Below, one piece after another: positions 1-10,930 of a stretch of 48,030 nt of DNA; the stretch's first letter is position 1, and each line of letters begins with the position of its first letter. The notes beneath the pieces were generated by a model. The model was not told where the DNA came from and made no database searches. It was given only the letters and a program-made list of their open reading frames with translations. The stretch comes from Candidatus Magasanikbacteria bacterium CG10_big_fil_rev_8_21_14_0_10_36_32 (GTDB lineage Bacteria > Patescibacteriota > Patescibacteriia > Magasanikbacterales > GWA2-37-8), in assembly GCA_002778465.1 (NCBI GenBank), contig PFBV01000005.1, forward strand, positions 71,534-119,563, written 5' to 3'. The translations under genes and the position numbers were made by a program.

Positions 1-234
1 TATTTGCATCAAGGTGGAAATGAAAATAAGCGACCGGAAAAAATAGTTTTAACCGGTGGCGCGGCTATGATGCCGTATTTAGCGGAATATTTAGAGGATA
101 CCTTTAAAATAAAATGTTATCTTGGCGATCCGTGGGCCAGAGTTGTCTATCAAGATAAATTAAAACCGGTTCTTAATGAAATTGGACCGAGAATGTCAGT
201 CGCTGTCGGATTGGCTTTGCGTAAATTGTCATAA
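1..234 (+). CDS. pilM: Type IV pilus assembly protein PilM-like, C-terminal part (5' truncated by window edge)
   Basis: Open frame from base 1 (YLHQGG...); VLTGGAAMMPYLAEYLED and PRMSVAVGLALRKL resemble the C-terminus of PilM/actin-fold ATPases; followed by pilus genes. Confidence 0.65.
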   Translation, partial: YLHQGGNENKRPEKIVLTGGAAMMPYLAEYLEDTFKIKCYLGDPWARVVYQDKLKPVLNEIGPRMSVAVGLALRKLS

Positions 235-244
235 TTTTTTAATT

Positions 245-640
245 ATGCCAAGTAAAGAAAAAATAGACAAACCACACATTCTATTGATTGAAAGCGATGA
301 GTTTTTGGGCGGTATTTATGAAAAAAATTTGTTAATGGAAGATTTTAAAGTCACTCGGGCGATTAATGGTGAGCGGGGGTTAAAGTTGGCAGAAACCAAA
401 AAACCGGATTTGATACTATTAGCCGTATTATTGCCAAAAATTAACGGATTTGAAATTTTGGCGGAATTAAAAAAAGATAATGCAACTAAAAATATACCGG
501 TAGTTATGTTAACTAAGCTTGGTTCCAAAGAAGATGTTCAAAAAGGTGCGGTTTTGGGGGCGGCGGATTATTTGATTAAGGGACATTTTAGACCATCTGA
601 GCTTGTGGATAAAGTAAAAGTAATTTTGTCGTTTTTCTAA
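245..640 (+). CDS. Response-regulator receiver-like protein (stand-alone), phospho-acceptor Asp replaced by Ala
   Basis: MPSKEK...HILLIESDEFLGGIYEKNL...KPDLILLAVLLPKINGFEIL...VVMLTKLGSKED...ADYLIKGHFRPSELV; start ATG at 245 rather than the upstream in-frame ATG at 176. Confidence 0.85.
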   Translation: MPSKEKIDKPHILLIESDEFLGGIYEKNLLMEDFKVTRAINGERGLKLAETKKPDLILLAVLLPKINGFEILAELKKDNATKNIPVVMLTKLGSKEDVQKGAVLGAADYLIKGHFRPSELVDKVKVILSFF

Positions 641-696
641 ATGTGTGATATAATAAGAAACAATTAAACAACTATCCAAGAAAGGGGGTGACAATT

Positions 697-1125
697 ATGA
701 ATAAAAAAGGTTTTACCTTGATTGAATTATTGGTGGTTATCGCCATTATTGGCTTGTTGTCAACTTTGGCAGTCGTGGCTTTAGGTTCAGCTCGTGAAAA
801 AGCTCGCGATTCAAAGCGTTTGTCAGATGTGAAACAAATGCAGACAGCTTTGGAACTTTATTTCACCGATTATAATACTTATCCGACTTCCACCGTGGCT
901 TCATTGGGTACAGGCAGTGCTTTGTGTTTAGGAAGCGAAGGTTGGGCAGCTACTTGTACAGGAAATCCTTATATGGGCTTAGTCCCGAAGGATCCGCAAG
1001 ACCCGACACAGGTTTATACCTATGAAGGTTCTGCTGCTACCGATTATACGATTACCGCAGTGTTAGAAGGTACAGTAAACGGCTTGACCGGAACTGTTAG
1101 CGCAACACCAAGTGGTATTCAATAA
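697..1125 (+). CDS. Type IV prepilin-like protein (N-methylation motif)
   Basis: [29 protein letters not shown] motif, SD GGGGGTGA upstream, terminator downstream. Confidence 0.93.
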   Translation: MNKKGFTLIELLVVIAIIGLLSTLAVVALGSAREKARDSKRLSDVKQMQTALELYFTDYNTYPTSTVASLGTGSALCLGSEGWAATCTGNPYMGLVPKDPQDPTQVYTYEGSAATDYTITAVLEGTVNGLTGTVSATPSGIQ

Positions 1126-1145
1126 TTTTTTGAAAATTATATTTA

Positions 1146-1171
1146 AAAACTCCGCCGAAAGCGGGGTTTTT
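1146..1171 (+). terminator. Rho-independent terminator of pilin gene
   Basis: CTCCGC CGAAA GCGGGG followed by TTTTT. Confidence 0.7.
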
Positions 1172-1187
1172 AAATTTGATAATAAAA

Positions 1188-1220
1188 AAGCCCCGGCGAA
1201 ATTAATTTCGTCCGGGGCTT
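1188..1220 (-). terminator. Terminator of cassette A (minus strand)
   Basis: AAGCCCCGG(A)CGAAATTAATTTCGCCGGGGCTT stem followed by T-run on minus strand. Confidence 0.8.
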
Positions 1221-1228
1221 GATGTGTT

Positions 1229-1235
1229 AAAGAAC
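1229..1235 (-). promoter_or_regulatory. boxA-like GTTCTTT(AACACA), 3' copy of cassette A
   Basis: Minus strand: TAG GACT GTTCTTTAACACATC then terminator hairpin. Confidence 0.6.
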
Positions 1236-1239
1236 AGTC

Positions 1240-1587
1240 CTACATAAACAAGTGGATGATGTAACCGAAGAGAAGAATTAGCAATGGTGTCACAAAAGGC
1301 TTGAGAATTAAAATTACTTTTTCGCTGGTGATTCGGTCTGTTTTTTTCTTGTCGTCGTTCTCGTCTTTTTCCTGATATGTCAGGTAACGGACAGTCAGAC
1401 TGATGCCGACGGCGGCGACAATGGACAGTTCTGGTAGGCCGAAGACCGGTACTATGAACCACCCCCACAGCATGCTCAGCACGAATCCGCTGATAATAGT
1501 ACCGAGAGCCAGAAGTAACACGACACCCAGAGCGCTGGCGAGAATTGTCAGAATGCAAACGAAAATCGTTGTCAATTTCTTAAACAT
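1240..1587 (-). CDS. Cassette A: small multi-TM membrane protein, unknown function
   Basis: 115 aa with several hydrophobic helices; SD AAGGAG upstream of ATG; own promoter and terminator; GC-richer codons than neighbours. Confidence 0.8.
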   Translation of the reverse strand: MFKKLTTIFVCILTILASALGVVLLLALGTIISGFVLSMLWGWFIVPVFGLPELSIVAAVGISLTVRYLTYQEKDENDDKKKTDRITSEKVILILKPFVTPLLILLFGYIIHLFM

Positions 1588-1637
1588 CTCTTTTCTCCTT
1601 GTTTTTGAGCCAATTTAATGGCCTTGGTTGATTTTTA

Positions 1638-1644
1638 AAAGAAC
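1638..1644 (-). promoter_or_regulatory. boxA-like GTTCTTT(TAA), 5' copy of cassette A
   Basis: Begins 6 nt downstream of the -10, i.e. approximately at +1. Confidence 0.6.
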
Positions 1645-1649
1645 GGAGT

Positions 1650-1678
1650 ATTATAGCATATTTTGGGAGTTTTGTCAA
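1650..1678 (-). promoter_or_regulatory. Sigma70-type promoter of cassette A
   Basis: TTGACA-17-TATAAT on minus strand. Confidence 0.85.
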
Positions 1679-1748
1679 GAGTTTCCAAAAGCGAGTTTTT
1701 TTGCTTTTTATTCCAAAAATGATATAATTAGAGCAATAAAATATTATT

Positions 1749-4560
<2,812 letters not shown>

Positions 4561-4600
4561 TAAGATTGATAAAATAATTTTGATTTTTGAAACAGTATTT

Positions 4601-7135
4601 ATGTACATTCGTTGGTTTAAGGATCTAACATTAAAAGATTTGCCGTCCGTTGGCGGAAAGAATGCTTCTTTAGGTGAATTATATTCAAAATTAATTTCAA
4701 AGGGTATTAGAGTACCCAATGGTTTTGCTATCACCGCTGGAGCTTATCAGCATTTTATCAAAGCTAATAAATTAGATAAAAAAATAAAAGACGCTTTAAA
4801 AAAATTAGACGGTAAAAAAGTGAAAGCTTTATCCGCTGTTGGCAAAAAAATCAGAGAAATGATTTTGGCGGCTGATATGCCAAAAGAAATTGAAATACAA
4901 GTCGTGTCGGCTTATCATGATTTAGCAAAAAAAACGAAACGGCATGATTTAGATGTGGCGGTGCGCAGTAGCGCAACGGCTGAAGATTTGCCTGACGCCA
5001 GTTTTGCTGGACAACAGGAAACATATTTAAATGTTCGCGGAGAAAAAGAATTGTTGATGGCGGTAAAAAAATGTATGGCTTCACTTTGGACCGATCGGGC
5101 CATTTCTTATCGTGATGACAAAGACTTTGATCACATGGAAATATCATTGTCGGTTGGTATTCAAGAAATGATTCGTTCTGATTTGGGACAAAGCGGAGTA
5201 ATGTTTACTTTGGATACCGAATCAGGTTTTCGCGGTGTAGTTTTAATTAATGCCGCATATGGTTTAGGCGAATATGTGGTAAAGGGTCGGGTTGTACCAG
5301 ATCAATTTTATGTTTTTAAAGGAGGTTTGATGCAAAAAGGCTGTCGTCCAATTATTAGCCGACGAATTGGCTCAAAAGAAGTTAAATTGGTTTATAATAA
5401 AAAATGCGGAACTAAACAGTTGCCCGTGTCTCCGGTTGAACGGGAAAAATTTTGTATATCTGATGATGATGTGACGGTTTTAGCCAAGTGGGGTGTTTTA
5501 ATTGAACAACATTATGGACGTCCAATGGATATTGAATGGGCGAAAGATGGTTATACTGGTCAATTATTTATTGTGCAGGCTCGTTCAGAAACGGTTAAAT
5601 CGCAGGATAAAATTAATATTATTGAAACCTATAAATTATCTAAAAAAAGTGAGGTGTTATTAGAAGGTATAAGTGTTGGACAAAAAATCGGTGTCGGAAA
5701 AGTTAGAATTATTGAATCGCCCAATAAAATGAAACAATTTAAAAAAGGTGAAATTTTAGTTACTCGGTTAACTGATCCTGATTGGGAACCTATTATGCGC
5801 CAAGCCAGCGCTATTATTACCGAACAGGGCGGAAAAACTTCACATGCGGCTATTGTTAGTCGTGAATTGGGTACGCCTTGTATTGTTGGGGCTGAAAAAG
5901 CTCGTCAAATTTTAAAGAACGGAGAAACAGTTACTGTTTCGTGCGCTGAAGGAGAAATAGGATATATATATCGTGGAACGTTGCCGTTTGTGGTGGAAAA
6001 AACGGAATTAAAAAAAGTTGAAAAATTACATACCAAAATAATGATGAATGTTGGGGATCCGACCACAGCTTTTAATTTGGCAGCTATTCCAAATGACGGC
6101 GTAGGTTTGGCGCGTGAGGAATTTATATTTACCGATTTTATTAAAATTCATCCGATGGCTTTAGTTAATTATGCAAAAATTAAAGACAAGGAAGTTAAAG
6201 AAAAAATTGACACCATGACTATCGGTTATAAAGATAAAACCCAATTTTGCGTTGATAAATTAGCTGAAGGTATCGCATTTATCGCCGCCGCTTTTTCTCC
6301 GAATGACGTAATTGTCCGTTTGTCTGATTTTAAAACAAATGAGTATGCTTCATTAATTGGAGGTAAGGAATTTGAACCAAAAGAGGAAAATCCGATGATG
6401 GGTTGGCGTGGCGCGTCCAGATATTATGATCCAAAATATAAAATTGGTTTTGAAATTGAGTGTCGGGCGATTAAAAAATTACGTGAGGAATGGGGTTTAA
6501 AAAATGTTATTATAATGATTCCTTTTTGCCGCACACCGGAAGAGGGGAAGAAAGTTATTGCGATAATGAAAGAATTTGGCTTAGAACGTGGGAAAAATGG
6601 TTTACAAGTTTATGTAATGTGTGAGATTCCATCCAATGTGATTTTGGCGAAGGAATTTTCTGAAATTTTTGATGGTTTTAGTATTGGTTCAAATGATTTA
6701 ACTCAATTGACTTTGGGCGTTGATCGTGATTCATCGTTAGTTAGTCATATTTATGATGAAAATAATGAGGCGGTTAAATCATTAATTAGCAGAGTTATTA
6801 AAGTGGCACATAAATATGGACGGAAAGTTGGAATTTGCGGACAGGCGCCGAGTGATTATCCTGCTTTCGCTGAGTTTTTGGTACGTGAAGGGATTGATAG
6901 TATTTCTTTAAATCCTGATACTGTTTTAAAAACTCGTCAACGTATTGCCGAGATGGAACATAAGTTAGGGCGACGTGTGTTTAAAAAAATAGGCTCAACT
7001 TTAAAATCAAAAACATTTTTAGTTGTTAGTTTGGTTTGTTTGGCGACTGTAATTGGAGGATACTTTGCTCTACATGCTGACAATTTAGAAACAATGGAAT
7101 TTCAGCAATTGGCAGCTTTTGAACATTTGTGTTAG
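4601..7135 (+). CDS. ppsA: Phosphoenolpyruvate synthase-like, with C-terminal hydrophobic segment
   Basis: VGGKNASLGE N-terminus, GGKTSHAAIVSRELGTPCIVG phosphohistidine domain, PEP-utiliser C-terminal domain; C-terminal TFLVVSLVCLATVIGGYFAL. Confidence 0.93.
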   Translation: MYIRWFKDLTLKDLPSVGGKNASLGELYSKLISKGIRVPNGFAITAGAYQHFIKANKLDKKIKDALKKLDGKKVKALSAVGKKIREMILAADMPKEIEIQVVSAYHDLAKKTKRHDLDVAVRSSATAEDLPDASFAGQQETYLNVRGEKELLMAVKKCMASLWTDRAISYRDDKDFDHMEISLSVGIQEMIRSDLGQSGVMFTLDTESGFRGVVLINAAYGLGEYVVKGRVVPDQFYVFKGGLMQKGCRPIISRRIGSKEVKLVYNKKCGTKQLPVSPVEREKFCISDDDVTVLAKWGVLIEQHYGRPMDIEWAKDGYTGQLFIVQARSETVKSQDKINIIETYKLSKKSEVLLEGISVGQKIGVGKVRIIESPNKMKQFKKGEILVTRLTDPDWEPIMRQASAIITEQGGKTSHAAIVSRELGTPCIVGAEKARQILKNGETVTVSCAEGEIGYIYRGTLPFVVEKTELKKVEKLHTKIMMNVGDPTTAFNLAAIPNDGVGLAREEFIFTDFIKIHPMALVNYAKIKDKEVKEKIDTMTIGYKDKTQFCVDKLAEGIAFIAAAFSPNDVIVRLSDFKTNEYASLIGGKEFEPKEENPMMGWRGASRYYDPKYKIGFEIECRAIKKLREEWGLKNVIIMIPFCRTPEEGKKVIAIMKEFGLERGKNGLQVYVMCEIPSNVILAKEFSEIFDGFSIGSNDLTQLTLGVDRDSSLVSHIYDENNEAVKSLISRVIKVAHKYGRKVGICGQAPSDYPAFAEFLVREGIDSISLNPDTVLKTRQRIAEMEHKLGRRVFKKIGSTLKSKTFLVVSLVCLATVIGGYFALHADNLETMEFQQLAAFEHLC

Positions 7136-7152
7136 TTTTATACAAAATTGAA

Positions 7153-7174
7153 AACTCCCCAATATTGGGGAGTT
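7153..7174 (+). terminator. Terminator of ppsA
   Basis: Perfect palindrome AACTCCCCAATATTGGGGAGTT + T7. Confidence 0.85.
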
Positions 7175-7186
7175 TTTTTAAAAAAA

Positions 7187-7208
7187 TGCCCCGTTGGATA
7201 ACGGGGCA
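7187..7208 (-). terminator. Terminator of cassette B
   Basis: TGCCCCGTT ATCC AACGGGGCA + T7 on minus strand. Confidence 0.85.
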
Positions 7209-7209
7209 G

Positions 7210-7216
7210 AAAGAAC
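7210..7216 (-). promoter_or_regulatory. boxA-like GTTCTTT, 3' copy of cassette B
   Basis: Between stop codon and terminator; no 5' copy seen for this cassette. Confidence 0.45.
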
Positions 7217-7238
7217 TGTGGAATGAACTATTTGTGGG

Positions 7239-7475
7239 TTAGCAACCGCCGCAACCGCCGCAGCCGTCATCGTCATCGCCGTGGTTGCACTTGCAGCCGT
7301 CACAGCCGTGATCGTTGAATTCCAGGGTTTTGCCGTCGGGCAGGCGTTTGATTTCACCATCTCTGATCAATTCTTCGAGAAATTGCTTGGCTTCGTCCTC
7401 GTCTATTTCATAACCCTGGACCAAGGCCTTAATGAAGTCTTCCTCGAGTATCTGAACAACTCTCTTTCCGCACAT
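7239..7475 (-). CDS. Cassette B: small protein with Cys/Asp/Gly-rich C-terminal tail
   Basis: 78 aa ending DHGCDGCKCNHGDDDDGCGGCGGC; SD AAGGAGG; own promoter (TTGACA at 7552-7557, TATTTT at 7529-7534) and terminator. Confidence 0.85.
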   Translation of the reverse strand: MCGKRVVQILEEDFIKALVQGYEIDEDEAKQFLEELIRDGEIKRLPDGKTLEFNDHGCDGCKCNHGDDDDGCGGCGGC

Positions 7476-7599
7476 ACTTTCCTCCTTGGCTATTTGAGCA
7501 CTTATTTGCTCGGTAAATGATTAAAATAAAAATATCATATTATTTATATTTTGTCAACTATCACAAAAATAAAACATTTTATTCAACAACAAACAAAAA

Positions 7600-7620
7600 A
7601 ACAGCACACATTGAGCTGTT
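7600..7620 (-). terminator. Terminator downstream of tRNA-Asp
   Basis: AACAGC...GCTGTT followed by T-run on minus strand. Confidence 0.75.
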
Positions 7621-7638
7621 TTTTCGCGAAATTCCTAG

Positions 7639-7712
7639 CGGGTCGGACGGGACTCGAACCCGCAACTTCCGCCGTGACAGGGCGGTGCTCTAACCAGTTG
7701 AACTACCGACCC
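7639..7712 (-). tRNA. tRNA-Asp (GTC)
   Basis: Cloverleaf GGGTCGG...CCGACCC; anticodon loop CTGTCAC; G73; CCA not encoded. Confidence 0.96.
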
Positions 7713-7731
7713 AGATGGTAATTCGTATTAA

Positions 7732-7760
7732 ATTATAGAATAGAATTAAGGTTTTGTCAA
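7732..7760 (-). promoter_or_regulatory. Promoter of tRNA-Asp
   Basis: TTGACA-17-TATAAT upstream of tRNA. Confidence 0.85.
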
Positions 7761-7765
7761 GAGAT

Positions 7766-7870
7766 AAATCAAAAAGGCTCCGGGAGTGTTCGGCGAAAGA
7801 TCAGAATCAAAGGAGGGGGATGATTCTGCCAGACACCAAACACTCTCGGAGCCATTATTGTTAAGTTTGT
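7766..7870 (-). ncRNA. Candidate structured small RNA / elaborate rplT-operon terminator with anti-SD-like apical loop
   Basis: GGCTCCGAGAGTGTT ... AACACTCCCGGAGCC 15-bp stem (one mismatch), inner stem AGAATCA/TGATTCT, loop TCCCCCTCCTT; T-run follows; possible promoter TTGACA-17-TAATTT at 7877-7905. Confidence 0.5.
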
Positions 7871-7888
7871 ACAATTAAATTAGCATGA

Positions 7889-8251
7889 TTAATTAATTTT
7901 GTCAACTTTTTTGACCGCTTCAACCAATTTGGTAAAAACCACTGGAAATTCTTTGGCTAATTGAGCCAAAATTTTTCTGTCTAAAGCAATATTCTTCTTT
8001 TTTAAAGCGTCAATAAATTTACTGTATGACATTCCGTGGTAACGGACGGCGGCATTAATATTTACTTGCCACAAAGCACGATTCAAGCGTTTTTTTGTTT
8101 TGCGTGAATTGAATGCGTGTTGTCCGGCTTTCATTTTTGCCGTTTTGGCCAATTTAATTTTTGATTTTCTTCCCCAACGAAAACCCTTAGTATGTTTCAA
8201 AATACCTCGGCGATGTTTGGCATGTTGCATTCCACCTTTAATCCTGGACAT
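7889..8251 (-). CDS. rplT: Ribosomal protein bL20
   Basis: HRRGILKHTKGFRWGRKSKIKLAK... typical L20. Confidence 0.96.
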   Translation of the reverse strand: MSRIKGGMQHAKHRRGILKHTKGFRWGRKSKIKLAKTAKMKAGQHAFNSRKTKKRLNRALWQVNINAAVRYHGMSYSKFIDALKKKNIALDRKILAQLAKEFPVVFTKLVEAVKKVDKIN

Positions 8252-8312
8252 AGTATGTGTTTGTTAATTTATAAGTTATTTACTATTCAGCTTTTAGGCT
8301 GTTTTAGTTTGT

Positions 8313-8507
8313 TTATTTTACAATATTATCTTTAACAAAATGATGCATAGTTTTGCTCATTGTCACGTCAGAACGTTTGTTGCGTCTAGTGTTGCCTGTT
8401 TCGCGGCTGTTAAAGTGGCCTTGTCCGGCGGTTTTTTTAATTACTTTGCCGGTTTTGGTTACTTTAAATCTTTTACTGATTGATTTTTTTGTTTTTAATT
8501 TACCCAT
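8313..8507 (-). CDS. rpmI: Ribosomal protein bL35
   Basis: KLKTKKSISKRFKVTKTGKV; position between infC and rplT. Confidence 0.95.
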   Translation of the reverse strand: MGKLKTKKSISKRFKVTKTGKVIKKTAGQGHFNSRETGNTRRNKRSDVTMSKTMHHFVKDNIVK

Positions 8508-8535
8508 AGTAAAATATTATTATATTTTTTTAAAA

Positions 8536-9084
8536 TTAATTTTTAGCAAAAGTGGCGGTAACGACATTGCCTTGTCGTTCAGGATCTTGTTCAAATCTGA
8601 TTGGCTGAATGGCAGAAATTTCATTTATAGCTTTTTTTAACATTTCCATAGCCAAAGCGCCTTGTTGCATTTCTCGTCCACGTAAAAACACTTCCATTTT
8701 TACTTTGTGTCCATTGTTTAAAAATTCTAATGCTTGATTTTTTCTTATTTCTAAATCATGTTGACCGATACGTAAAGATAATTTTACGCATTTAGTTTTG
8801 ATTACATGCTGATGCGCTTTTTTTAAGCGGTCAGCTTTTTCTTGTTGGTACTGATATTGTCCAAAATTCATTATTTTGGCGACAGGAGGATCGGCTTTTG
8901 GATTTATTTCTACTAAATCCATTTCTTGTTCACGAGCTAAACGGATAGCTTCACCTGTATTTAAAGTTCCCAGATGTTCTCCTTCGCTTCCCAAAACTAA
9001 AACAACAGGCGCTTTTATGCCTTCATTATAAACAAATTGTTTTTTTGGTTCAATTTTTGGACGTCTTCGTCTTGAAATTCTCAT
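8536..9084 (-). CDS. infC: Translation initiation factor IF-3
   Basis: NTGEAIRLAREQEMDLVEINPKADPPVAKIMNFGQYQYQQEK. Confidence 0.97.
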   Translation of the reverse strand: MRISRRRRPKIEPKKQFVYNEGIKAPVVLVLGSEGEHLGTLNTGEAIRLAREQEMDLVEINPKADPPVAKIMNFGQYQYQQEKADRLKKAHQHVIKTKCVKLSLRIGQHDLEIRKNQALEFLNNGHKVKMEVFLRGREMQQGALAMEMLKKAINEISAIQPIRFEQDPERQGNVVTATFAKN

Positions 9085-9099
9085 AATTATATATTTTTG

Positions 9100-9494
9100 T
9101 GGAAGTGGCGAGAGTTGAACTCGCGTCTAAAAAACCACAACCTTACCTTCTACATGCTTAGTCTTCTTATTTTTTTAACCGGGCAAATCAAAGAAAACGA
9201 AAGCTTGACCGGCGAGCCGGAGAATTGTCGTTTGTTTTATACCGGCGGATAAAACATTCCAAGCCCAATGGTTTGCGCCGCCTTCAGTTATTAGGCGTCA
9301 CTGAGACGACGGAAGCCGCTAAATTAAGCAGCTACAGGCGCGAAGCTGTAAGCCGGGCTAAAAGCACTGGCAAAAGCAGCTTTGGCCTTTGAAAATAAGT
9401 TGGCACTTATTAGTTGCCCCAACAATTAACGAGGACTGAGGCCTCCTCGGCATGCCAACAAAATCGTAATTTTCTATCGAAACCCATCACCCCC
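9100..9494 (-). ncRNA. ssrA: tmRNA
   Basis: 5' GGGGGTGATGGGTTTCGA, 3' GCGAGTTCAACTCTCGCCACTTCC-A pairing with GGGGGTG; internal tag ORF ending GTAGCTGCTTAA; adjacent smpB. Confidence 0.95.
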
Positions 9495-9528
9495 AAATTA
9501 TGAAACTTGAAATTAGAAATACGATATT

Positions 9529-9978
9529 TTAAGCTCTATTTTTCAATGTGCGTCTTATTTCGCGTTCTGTATCCCGATTTTTTATAGTTTCCCGTTTATC
9601 ATATTGTTTTTTTCCGCGAGCAACAGCAATTTCTACTTTTATAAATCGGTTTTTAGTATACACCCGAAGGGGGACGATTGTCAAGCCCTGTTCTTGCGAT
9701 TTTTCGCGTAAATAATCAATTTCACGTTTGTGTAGAAGTAATCGCCGACTTTTAGTCGGTTCGTATTCTGGCAGGGGACCAGCTTGCTTATATGGGCTGA
9801 TATTCATATTAGTCAAAAAAGCGTTGTTTTTATGGAAAGTAACAAAGGTTCCTTTTAAACTGGCTTGACCATTTTTTACCGATTTTGTTTCTTGTCCGGA
9901 TAAAACAATACCGGCCTCCAGTTTTTCTAGGATTTCATAATCAAAAAATGCTTTTTTATTGTCGGCCAAATTATTCAT
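9529..9978 (-). CDS. smpB: SsrA-binding protein SmpB
   Basis: EILEKLEAGIVLSGQETKSVKNGQASLKGTF; ARGKKQYDKRETIKNRD. Confidence 0.97.
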   Translation of the reverse strand: MNNLADNKKAFFDYEILEKLEAGIVLSGQETKSVKNGQASLKGTFVTFHKNNAFLTNMNISPYKQAGPLPEYEPTKSRRLLLHKREIDYLREKSQEQGLTIVPLRVYTKNRFIKVEIAVARGKKQYDKRETIKNRDTEREIRRTLKNRA

Positions 9979-10128
9979 ATTAAAAGGTAATTTATCATAT
10001 TTTTATCGTAAAAGCAATTGTTTACTTTTTTGATTATTTATGTTAAAATTATTTTAAAGTTTATAAGTGAATACGAATGAGTGAAATATAAAAATTTTGA
10101 TATTTCATTCCTGATCAAACAATTATAT

Positions 10129-10929
10129 ATGTCTGAAAAAACCAGAATAATTTCTTTTCATCCAAAATTAGCTGCCGTAATAGACGCTATTATTAACCTT
10201 ATTTTGTTGTACGGTTTACAAACTGTAAGTACATGGTGGGTGTTTGGTTTGTGGATAGTAGTTCGGCTGGTTTTGTGGGCGATGTTAATTCGTTTAGTTT
10301 ATTATCCGAAAGGCATTAGTAGACTGAGGCATTTTGCAGCTTTAGCTTTCTTTAGTTTAAGTATTATTATTGGTTTGATGATTTTTGCTGATTGGGTTTG
10401 GTCTTGGCGTCTATTGTCAGTTGTATTTATTATTTTTTCTGGCGTAAGTTTTTGGCTTTTGCCGGAAGGTGATTCCGGTTTGTCTTTTGTGTTAAAACCA
10501 TATCGTCGATGGTTGTTTTTGATGGATGTATTTGGTTTGGCCGGATTGTGGGGCGGACTTTATGCAATTTTATCATTTCAACTTTTTACTCAAGGCTGGT
10601 TTTGGTTGGAGGCAATTTTGGGCACGCTTATTTCAACCATCATTGCTTGTTGGTGGTGGAAGGAATATGATATTGAATTTTCACGGCGGTTTTGGTTGGG
10701 TGCATTATTATTAACAGTGTTGATTTTTGAGTTATCATGGATTGTTTGGCGTTGGCCTCTGGGTTATGTGATAAATGGAATGATGGTAGTTTGGTTTTGG
10801 TATAATTTGTGGCTGATTATCAGATTTAATTTAACAAAAGAAGGTGTTAATTGGAAGAAACAAACATGGTTTTTGGGATTTAATTTATTTTTCTTTATTT
10901 TATTTTTATTAATTATAAAATGGAAGTAA
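10129..10929 (+). CDS. Multi-pass membrane protein, unknown function
   Basis: Trp-rich polytopic protein; start could be GTG at 10081. Confidence 0.75.
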   Translation: MSEKTRIISFHPKLAAVIDAIINLILLYGLQTVSTWWVFGLWIVVRLVLWAMLIRLVYYPKGISRLRHFAALAFFSLSIIIGLMIFADWVWSWRLLSVVFIIFSGVSFWLLPEGDSGLSFVLKPYRRWLFLMDVFGLAGLWGGLYAILSFQLFTQGWFWLEAILGTLISTIIACWWWKEYDIEFSRRFWLGALLLTVLIFELSWIVWRWPLGYVINGMMVVWFWYNLWLIIRFNLTKEGVNWKKQTWFLGFNLFFFILFLLIIKWK

Positions 10930-10930
10930 T

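Noticed and set aside
1202-1558. 118-aa minus ORF overlapping cassette A
   Set aside because: Different frame from the SD-preceded membrane ORF, and runs into the terminator; low-complexity Arg/Ser-rich translation typical of an out-of-frame shadow.
7776-7853. SRP 4.5S RNA or 6S RNA identity for the long hairpin
   Set aside because: Lacks the conserved SRP GGAA tetraloop/AGCAG internal loop, and is too short with the wrong open-complex-like bulge for 6S.
7818-7858. Plus-strand mini-ORF (AGGAGGGGG then ATG, MILPDTKHSRSHYC) inside the hairpin
   Set aside because: No plus-strand promoter; SD and ATG buried in the palindrome; the T-run orientation supports minus-strand transcription.
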